Positions 56,691-64,000 of a stretch of DNA of 64,000 nucleotides are shown piece by piece. The stretch's first letter is position 1, and every line of letters begins with the position of its first letter. Under the pieces are notes generated by a model that saw only the letters and a program-made list of their open reading frames with translations, searched no databases and was not told the origin of the DNA. The DNA is from Paracyclopina nana (lineage: Eukaryota > Arthropoda > Copepoda > Cyclopoida > Cyclopettidae). The DNA is taken from assembly GCA_019096065.1 (NCBI GenBank), contig JAGUCH010000003.1, positions 3,472,001 to 3,536,000 on the forward strand. Reading direction: 5' to 3'. The position numbers and the translations under genes are program-made.

Positions 56691-57087
56691 TAATCGCTGA
56701 ACGTGGCATTGAAACCTTCTGGTTCAGTTTCGAAGATGATTGAGACACTCGCTATGTACGCATTGCACAGTGGGAGATGAATCCTGCGAAAAGGGTGCTA
56801 ATTAAGAACTCTACGTAAGGATATTTTTCAGATGTGAGTCCAATCATATTAAAGAGCGTAATATTTTTTTCCTTTCCAGGACCTATAGTGGCATATCCTT
56901 GGTTGTAGTGTTCGTGCATCAGGACATATGAAGCCCTAAGTTTTAACCTGAAGCAATCGGCTGAAGTGATCCACTAAGCGCATTTGCGTAGGTAAACTTC
57001 TTCCTCAAAGTTCATATATGTTGCGCTTTACCTTGCCTACACTTTGCTGTGAACCACCCACAAAATTCGAGCAAAAAATTTGAAGAC

Positions 57088-57998
57088 ATGGAGCGTGCTC
57101 AACAATTGGTAGCTTTACTGCTATCCTTTTCTGTCTTTGGCGCAATTGCTGACTCAGGTACTAAAAATATTTGTATATTTGTAGAATATGGCATTTACCA
57201 TTTTTCTCAGGGTGTAATGACGATTTATGGAGTCAGGTCAAGCAGCAGTATCAGACGTGTGTGCACACTACGCAGAAGCAGTTAGACTCATACAAAAACG
57301 CAGATTTTGACCCTGCAGTGTGTGGGTAAGTGCAAATTTCTTTGGCATTAATTGAATGCGCGTTCTGAAGTGAACTGTTTTCTCTTCTATTTGAAAGGCT
57401 CATGGAAAAAATGATTGATTGCTCAGAACTCTTGTCTCCTTGCATGGAAGCTCACATGGGCGAAGCACAAACATTGCTTTTTAGCATGCCTGTCGAAGTG
57501 AACGAGTGGTCGGAAATGATGGCCAAATGCCAAGTGCAGCATAGGTTTAAAAGGAGTCCTGGGAAAGCCACTCAAACAGCAACCAGGATCGTATCACATG
57601 TCGCGGCTTCCTCCAAAGGATCTGCTTTATTGAAGAGTGTGCTGAATAAGCCCGGAACAAAGGGTGGTGCTCCCAAACTGTCTGGAGTTGCAAGCTTGGC
57701 ATCTCCAGCATCAGCAGCAAGCAAAAAAAGCGTTTTAAGAAGAGTTGGAAAATATGCTGTCGTCGGCTTAGCAGCTTATGGAACCTACAAGTTCGCCAAA
57801 TCTCTGAGCAAGGGAGTGAGACGAGACTACGATGATGACGAGTGTTGGCGTTTTTCCATCTTACAGGATAGGTACGAGTGCATATGTAGTGCACAATGCA
57901 ATATTTATGCTGGCTCTGCGTCCTCACTTAACATTGCTCAAGGCTTGCTGGCTGTGACATCTCTCTTTGCCATTTTCTTGAACAGAAGATATTTATAG
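57088..57998 (+). CDS. Secreted six-cysteine protein with basic middle and GPI-like tail
   Basis: Not a recognised family. Exons 57088-57157, 57211-57325 and 57398-57998 give 786 nt and 261 residues. The N-terminus MERAQQLVALLLSFSVFGAIADSG is a signal peptide. Residues about 24-105 are a helical domain with six cysteines (GCNDDLWSQV, YQTCVHTT, DPAVCG, MIDCSELLSPC, AKCQVQ), like small extracellular alpha-helical Cys domains. RFKRS is a furin-type site. Then come about 80 Lys/Ala/Ser-rich residues, a hydrophobic segment KYAVVGLAAYGTYKFAKSL and a second Cys cluster (ECWRF, YECICSAQCNIY). The C-terminal tail SLNIAQGLLAVTSLFAIFL, preceded by small residues (GSASS), looks like a GPI-anchor signal. 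The layout (signal peptide, basic low-complexity part, hydrophobic block, GPI tail) recalls prion/shadoo-type proteins, but there is no sequence homology that I can see. Confidence 0.7.
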
Positions 57999-58186
57999 TC
58001 GAATTAAAAATTACCTCCCACGCGCATGCATAGCATTAATTATGTTTGAGATCAGTTCTTTATAGGCCTACGTAAAGCTTGATCTGATATTTGAAGTGGA
58101 CATGCATTATCTGTGATCATCCAAGCAAAGAAGATTAGAAAAAATATTTTTGTATTCAGTTTCTTAATTGATGTACAGCGGACAGC

Positions 58187-59047
58187 ATGTCATCTACATT
58201 AATTTGCAGCACTTTCGCCAACCTGGTTGTGTTCGGTGTTAGCTCCTCTTGCTGCTGGATCATATACAAGCACATCAGCAGCAAAGCCTTGGGCTTGCAA
58301 ACTCTGCTTGACAGAATGGCCACAGACTTGATCATCAGTTCAGTTGCGATGCATGCAGCGCTCAATATCGTGTGGTCACTGCCAAAATTTGCAGGGCTCT
58401 TAATTGAGTCTCATGCTATTCCAGTATTTTGGATATTTTCTGCAGTAACCATGTACTTTTTCCTGACAATCTTTGCATTCACAGCAACAAGATACATTTT
58501 GATCTTTTACGGCCATGTCATCCAAGATTTGGATGACAACCAAGTGATGCTCAAGGTAAGGGTGTCTCTGGCAGCAATTAGCATTTTCTCCACTTGGGCT
58601 GGACTGGTCAATCGTTCTTGGACCTCATTCAAAGTATACAATATTTTAACGTCAGAGAATGTAGGCGACACTCAAGACATCTCATTTCCTCACAAAATTG
58701 TTGTTTTGGCTAATTTATTTCTTATGCTGACGTTGCAAGTGAGAATCCACGCCTCGAATCAAGCTGACCTAATAAGTAAAGGAGAGCCAAGACAGTCTCG
58801 CTATTGCACCCTCTTTTGCTGCACCAGTCGTGGCGATTATGATGAATTGTATGGCATCAACCTATGGAGATTGTTTGCGTTAGTGACGCTCCTCTTTTTG
58901 GGTGCAACCAAGTATCTCACATTGCTGGGCCTGCCAGAGGTGGCGTTTCTCATTTTTAACTCACTCACTTTTGTCTTCACACCCTTGATTGTTCTACTGA
59001 AAAACAAGCATATGCGAGCCAAGGTGGCTTCTTATTTTCATTATTGA
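58187..59047 (+). CDS. Orphan seven-transmembrane receptor-like protein
   Basis: A single-exon gene of 286 residues with an ATG at 58187. About seven hydrophobic helices can be traced (near residues 8-28, 45-65, 78-105, 130-147, 172-195, 222-245 and 248-272). ATRYILIF ends the third helix, in the place of the DRY motif of rhodopsin-type receptors. The NPxxY motif is not evident in the last helix (LIFNSLTFVFTPLIVLLKN has N and P but in another spacing). The N-terminus is very short. A divergent GPCR of the arthropod single-exon type is the best guess; the ligand is unknown. AATAAA follows at 59069. Confidence 0.6.
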   Translation: MSSTLICSTFANLVVFGVSSSCCWIIYKHISSKALGLQTLLDRMATDLIISSVAMHAALNIVWSLPKFAGLLIESHAIPVFWIFSAVTMYFFLTIFAFTATRYILIFYGHVIQDLDDNQVMLKVRVSLAAISIFSTWAGLVNRSWTSFKVYNILTSENVGDTQDISFPHKIVVLANLFLMLTLQVRIHASNQADLISKGEPRQSRYCTLFCCTSRGDYDELYGINLWRLFALVTLLFLGATKYLTLLGLPEVAFLIFNSLTFVFTPLIVLLKNKHMRAKVASYFHY

Positions 59048-59924
59048 CAAAGTTAATTGTTGCACCAATAAAGCATTTCATGCCATCACAAGCACATCTG
59101 AGAATCAAAATGCATAAATTGTAAATTATAATCTATTTGGAATAAAAGAAAGAAAGAAAAAATACCGGTCTCCTTTGTGACCTCTTTGTGGCAATAATAC
59201 GCTTTTTAAAAATTGCCCTTGCAAGGACCCAGCGGTTCACAGGATATTTTTTGACAATTATAAGTTAACCATTGTACTGCATTTTGAGATTATGCGCTTC
59301 TAAGTGATACTTATGTGATTCTACTCTTATTTTTCTGTCCAGCAGAACTCAATCATTTTTGGCACTAACTTTAAGAAGTTTTTGTCAGAGTTTTAGGTTT
59401 GTGCAAGCAGAAAGCTTTCAGTCTTGTTGTTGCTTGGCAAAGGGAATTAGCAATCAAAAACTAATTTTAATGTAATATAGTTGCAATTAGGGGTAAACTG
59501 ACCGTACAAAATGGATAACAGTCCTTAATTTTCCTCTGAAATAATTCTCAATGTTAGCAAAAAAATGCTTATTTAATTTTAGACAAGCTCAAAGAAGCCT
59601 AGCTCTCATGCGACTTTTAAATACAAGCGTCTCAATGCTTGTAGAAGGCTGTGGGACAAAAATAAGTGTTTCATTCGACTAGTCGTTTTGCTCAAAATTG
59701 TTGGAAAGTGACATCTAGCTCTGCTTTCGTTGCGCTTTTTTAAGTGTAGTCAACCAGTTTCATGATTATATTGTTTTGCAGAACTGCGAGTGCAATAATT
59801 AGTTGGTCGCAAAAAAGTGCCTTAAAAACGGCTACGTCATTAATAATAGATTCAATGATTAATCGAATAATTCTTTTTCCGTCCACTGTTGTCCATTACA
59901 CTTTTTCATGACAACAGCTAGAAA
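59048..59924. other. Intergenic
   Basis: AT-rich sequence with no open frame of note and no RNA gene. It lies between the 7TM gene and the channel gene. Confidence 0.5.
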
Positions 59925-61936
59925 ATGCCTGCATCAGTAGAGCCTGCAAAAGATGGGTCAACTTTTGAAGAAGACCAAGATGAAAATAAGTGCATTGAGA
60001 TCATCAAAAAGTACTTCAGTGAAACCTCCATTCATGGCTTGAAGTACATATTTGAAAATGGAAGGTATAAAGTTGAACGGATTTTTTGGCTAATTGCTTG
60101 CATTTTTCTCTGGAGCATTGGATTTTATCTCATCTATCAGGTACTTCAGTTTCTTTTTAAAAAACCTTAACTAAGATGACTTTTTGCTTAGATTATAGAA
60201 AAATGGCAAGAAAGTCCTGTTTCGGTGTCCTTTGACTCTAAAGTGACGCCAATCTGGCAAGTCCCATTTCCAGCATTAACCATTTGTAACATGAACAAAG
60301 TGAGGAAAAGTAGAGTAGAGTACGTGGAAGCTCAAAAGGTTGCCAAGCCTTCCGAGGAAAGGTGGCACCATGAACTTCTGCTCATCGAAGAAGTGTGTAG
60401 AACTCCGATGCATGATGGTGAGGCCACAACAGAGGAAATCAAAATTGATGGTCATGAATTGCACCAACTATTAGCAGATTTGGCTCATCCCTGCGATAAC
60501 ATGATTTTGAGGTAAATCTATATATATTTGTTCACCATGAGAAATATTGTAAGTGCAATCATAATTTTAAAGGTGCCGCTTTAACGGCCATGAAAGAAAC
60601 TGCTCGAAAATATTCACTCCGGTAATCACCGATGATGGACAATGCTGCTCCTTCAACATGGCACCCGAATCCATGATCTTCAGGAAAGAGGTATGGTAGT
60701 TGCATATGATGACATATCACATCAAGTCAAAATGTGATATTTGCAATTGCAGTTGCTTCTAGAGGAGAATCAGGCTACTGAGGAAGTGATAAAAAAGTGG
60801 GGAAGATGGGATGTGCAAAATGGATATTTGGATGGATTAGAACCTCAGGTTGAAATTGAGCATGGCGACGATGTTGAGGAAAAGCTCAAAGATGAAGCCA
60901 TGCCACGAAGAAGTTATGCACCTGGCAGACATTCAGGGTTGTCCATTCTCCTGAATGTTGAAAGGGATGAGTACTACTGTTCTGGCACAGAGTCGTTGGG
61001 ATTCAAAGGTATTCTCCATGCGCCATCAATAAATCCGGAGTTGGTTGAATATGGATTTGCCATCTCAGCAGGTAAAAAGTGCAACGTAAGCTAAATAAGT
61101 CTGGTTGGTGATAATAATTACCTAGGCACTGAAAACTTCATGTCCATCACTGCTGAAGTGATTTATGCTAAAGATGATATTCACAGTATCTCCCATGAGA
61201 AAAAGTCATGCTTCATGCAAGATGAGAAGTATCTGAGATATTTCCAATCATATGCTTTCGAAAACTGTTTGAGCGAATGCACTACAAACTACACTTTTAA
61301 ACAATGCGAGTGTGTGGATTACTACATGCCAAGAGACCAAAATTGCATGTCGATTTGCTCTCCATCTAAGGCAGAATGTATCGAAGAAGCTGTCGAAGTT
61401 GTTGAAACTTCAGCACATGATGTATTCCCGCATGTACAGAGATGAAATTTCCCTTCAAGCTGTCAACAACAAAGCTCAATGGGGCTAAAGGGCTTCATGT
61501 GAGATCAGCAAACTAGCTTTCTTTTCTTTTTCAGCAATATTTCCTTGTAGGTAAAGAGCAGCTTGAAGACGAAGTTTCCTCTATTGGAAGATGACAAATT
61601 TGTAGCGGATAATGTAGCTGTGCTGCATATCTATCATCAGGATTCCAACTTTTTAAAGCACCAAAGGGGAGAGGTACATATAATTATTAGGTTATCAATC
61701 TCTATCATGGCCGTTTTCCTGTGCAAAAACTCAATGCAAAATTCATGGCAAATCCTTTATAGCTTTTCAGCACTGTGGATCTACTTTCCTATGTTGGAGG
61801 CGTTTTGGGCCTGTGCCTTGGATTCAGTGCCATGTCTGCTCTTGAATGCTGCTACTTCTTCACAATGTGGCTTGGTCTTAACATTAAGTTCAAAAGAGAT
61901 GAACCAGACGTGGTTGGCAAACTGTTTGAAGACTGA
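59925..61936 (+). CDS. DEG/ENaC (pickpocket-type) sodium channel subunit
   Basis: An amiloride-sensitive sodium-channel family subunit at the plasma membrane. Exons read as 59925-60140, 60192-60511, 60573-60690, 60753-61071, 61126 to about 61390, about 61554-61673 and 61763-61936. Features: a first TM after residue 50 (IFWLIACIFLWSIGFYLIY), then FPALTICNMNKVR after it (the family's post-TM1 motif). Extracellular cysteines include DGQCCSFN, ENCLSECTTN and QCECVDYYMPRD. The second TM reads DLLSYVGGVLGLCLGFSAMSALE, which contains the selectivity-filter G-x-S motif and the S-x(3)-E ending. The link between exons 5 and 6 does not work cleanly: the usual CxCLPSC segment is missing and stop codons interrupt all simple joins. 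The gene may be partly degenerate, or this exon is misread. The function of the rest is supported by strong motifs. Confidence 0.8.
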
Positions 61937-62098
61937 ATTGCGAGATCTTTATTACGCTTTCTAACACCTACGAACTAAGAATCAAGCCTTAATATGATCG
62001 GAAATGCAACCTTTTCAAAATCGTGCATAAAGACAAATTGATTTGTAAATCTTGTATGACTCTTACCTGAATGCAACTGGACTAAAGAATTTATCGAG

Positions 62099-63614
62099 CT
62101 AGCTTTGGCGTTCTACTTTCATCACTTTTCCATCAAAAAGCACTTCGCTATCATCAAGCGCCTTTCGTTTCACTGGTTGCCTCTGGGAGTGGTTAGCATC
62201 CATGTCTTTGGACGATTCTGCAGTTGCTTTTCGGTAGTTTTCAATAACCTCTATAGGTGGATAGGGAAAGCCCAAGTTTCTCAAGGACTCATAGCCAATG
62301 ACACCAAAGGTGACCAACATCCTATTGGACTTTTCTAGGCTCTCCATAGTCCAATTTTTAAAAGTTGCTCTGGCATGAGAGTCAGACAGAGCCAAAAACT
62401 CGAGCTGATCAGCGTTGAATAATTTCATCACAGACGCATTAATTGCAGATAAATGGCTGATTTGATCGTGTGCTGCCTGCAATTCAAGAGCATAGTCCTG
62501 ATTTTCATCACCAGGGTCAAACTTTATGCTGTTGGCTCGTTGGATTTCCAAAGGATCATCAACGAAGGCTGCTGTGGGATCGTAGAAATCATCATCATCT
62601 GAGCTATCCATTGAATTGGCCATGAGCGGATCACTGTCAGGCGACTCGTTGTTTGCAGACATGTATTCAATAATGTATGACTTGACTTGCCTAAAAAATA
62701 TGTAATTTACCATTGAAGAATTTCAGCAAAGGGTTCAATTCTACCTGAAACACTGGCCCACGTAGAAATTGTGATTTTCTAACTCAAGGAATTTGGCAAT
62801 ATCTTTGCTCATCTCATTCAAGGTGTTGTGACCAATAACTTGACCAATGAATAACGTCGCACCCTCTAATTTTCGCCTTCCCGTGTAAAAAACAGGGCCT
62901 GATTTCAGCTCTAGATTAGGAACATCCTGGCACAAAGCCTCAAAGTAATTCTTGACAATTGAGGCATAACAAGGCGATTTGCTCCTATAAGGTATCATAA
63001 ACTTGACACTTCTTTCCCTCTTCTTGATTTTTCTTGGGGCGTATGTCACCTCAAAGCCCTTCGGCGTTTCCTTGATGTTTCGCATGTCTAAAGAGCGAAG
63101 ATCTTGGAATTTGACTTGACCACATAGGGAGAAAATGGCTGCAGCTTTGCGCACCAAATAGTAACGATTGTCGTCACTGGCTTCAATGAGAAATCTGTGG
63201 ATTTCTTTCTCTTTGAAGCACAACTTTTTCTTCTTGTTTGCACTCGCGTTTTCGTCACATTGGCAATCCTTAATGTACTCACTCAATAGAGCATATTGCT
63301 GAAAAGCAATCATCATTTCATTCCGCGAACACAAAAAAGGTTTTAAGAAGAAATACCTGCAGTTTGTGCTTGTGAAGGAGCTGAAAAACTTTGTTTAAGC
63401 AAGAGAAAAGGTTGTACAAAGACGAGCTGGAGAATTTGTCATTTTCCCTTTTGTTCTTGAAGTATTCGAGAAAATGGCGCTCGACTGGAACTTCATCTTC
63501 CGCCAAATTGGAAAAACTCACAAACTCATTCCAACATCTGATGTATTTTGAACGAGTCGTAGGATTCATGGATTCCATGAAGTGCTCAAACTTTGGGCTA
63601 CCTTTTTCCTCCAT
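62099..63614 (-). CDS. Tyrosine-recombinase-like gene, probably domesticated and inactive
   Basis: Exons 63614-63357, 63298-62745 and 62690-62099 give 1404 nt and 467 residues. The N-terminal about 85 residues look like a SAM-like core-binding domain (NPTTRSKYIRCWNEFVSFS, SLYNLFSCLNKVFQLLHKH). The middle resembles a phage-integrase/Crypton catalytic fold: FSLCGQVKFQDLRSLDMRNI fits the box-I region, but the catalytic Arg position holds Lys (QVKF). NFYVGQCFRQ fits the box-II HxxR, with the His replaced by Gln. I see no clear nucleophilic Tyr after it. The C-terminal about 175 residues are acidic (DSSDDDDFYDP) and unrelated to recombinases. Proper introns and these substitutions indicate a host gene derived from a Crypton-type element, kept for DNA binding. 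This is inference. The first ATG is 63614; an upstream open frame has no ATG. Confidence 0.7.
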
Positions 63615-63919
63615 GGTTTTCAATTTCCAACATAAACGTACGTGAAGTTTTATCACTTTTATGACACTTGTAAACAAACCGGATCGAAAATATGTCGTCA
63701 CAAGAGCGAGAAATATAAATGAAGCGATCTAATCTATTTTGGGCTTTTCCAGTCCTAAGCGACCTCTCGATAGTTTATTTTGAGAAACGCCAAAATTATA
63801 TTTTTTCTCATGTTTTATCGCTTACTAGAAATTGAAGTTGATATTTCAGTGCTGAAGAGGTTTAAATAAATACATGACGTTAGTCATCACAAATACCAAT
63901 ATATTGAATAAGCGGACTG
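63615..63919. other. Short intergenic spacer
   Basis: This lies between the start of the recombinase-like gene and the 3' end of the edge gene, and contains its likely 3' UTR. Nothing else is visible. Confidence 0.4.
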
Positions 63920-64000
63920 CTACCCGCCTAAGCGGTTCCCTTGACCCCATTGGTGACCTCTGAATCGTGGACCATCGTTGCCATCTCCAGCAGCTTGAGC
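63920..64000 (-). CDS. Partial gene at the right edge (3' end, Gly-rich)
   Basis: On the minus strand the last 81 bases read AQAAGDGNDGPRFRGHQWGQ and on to a TAG at 63920-63922. The composition is Gly/Asn/Arg-rich, like an RGG-type tail. Most of the gene lies outside the window, so it cannot be identified. Confidence 0.4.
   Translation of the reverse strand, partial: AQAAGDGNDGPRFRGHQWGQGNRLGG

Noticed and set aside
57835-57870. A tempting splice acceptor (TTTTTCCATCTTACAG) in exon 3 of the small GPI-like gene
   Set aside because: The nearest donor would give an intron of about 25 bases, which is too short, and the frame is open without it.
1-64000. CRISPR arrays, operons, phage genes or other prokaryotic systems
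   Set aside because: Spliced genes, animal protein families and AATAAA signals show a eukaryotic nuclear genome. The tandem repeats have no spacer-repeat structure.

Overview
This is a stretch of nuclear genome from an animal, most likely an arthropod and probably a crustacean or another non-insect pancrustacean. Nearly all genes are split by GT-AG introns of about 45-100 bases, AATAAA signals follow several stop codons, and the gene set is animal: WTAP, translin, TMEM131, TRMT10C, IDH3A, ENTPD4/7, LRR1, FBXL15, Lifeguard and a DEG/ENaC channel. Dermatopontin-like and C1q-like secreted proteins together with a pickpocket-type channel argue against a typical insect. The species call is inference.

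Layout. 1-2185 holds a secreted protein made almost entirely of 8-residue cysteine repeats. 2186-13087 is a gene-poor, repeat-rich block with three structured repeat complexes: a GGCAAACA-rich terminal-inverted-repeat element at about 5448-6973, a composite of GCGCAA inverted repeats at about 9005-10515 with an internal minisatellite, and two inverted, internally permuted copies of one sequence at 11424-12936. 13088-16938 carries a mitochondrial-clan cytochrome P450, WTAP and translin. 17112-21878 carries two secreted-protein genes on the minus strand: a PAN/apple-like + TSP1 + dermatopontin protein and a YHYH-domain protein. 22464-29090 is a TMEM131 homologue, with a 568-bp non-autonomous hAT-like element (exact 8-bp target duplication) upstream of it at 29505-30072.

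31203-44727 is a compact housekeeping cluster: TRMT10C, a novel coiled-coil/SGNH-like/zinc-knuckle protein, IDH3A, an ENTPD4/7 NTPDase, a five-repeat OB-fold-like protein and LRR1. 44728-48732 is nearly empty. 48733-55718 contains a C1q-domain protein, a four-TM protein, FBXL15 and a Lifeguard/TMBIM protein. 55841-56700 has a long hairpin and two tRNA-like (SINE-like) sequences. 57088-63614 contains a small GPI-anchored-like protein, an orphan 7TM protein, a DEG/ENaC channel and a gene resembling a domesticated tyrosine recombinase. The last 81 bases look like the 3' end of another minus-strand gene.

These genes do not form one pathway. Shared themes are secretion and matrix (TMEM131 promotes collagen secretion; dermatopontin, C1q and the cysteine-repeat protein are secreted) and RNA processing (WTAP, translin, TRMT10C). 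Candidates for something little described are the cysteine-octad protein, the recombinase-derived gene, the OB-repeat protein and the coiled-coil/SGNH/zinc-knuckle gene. Exon boundaries were read by eye from splice consensus and frame continuity. Where the stated exons sum to a whole number of codons, that is noted.
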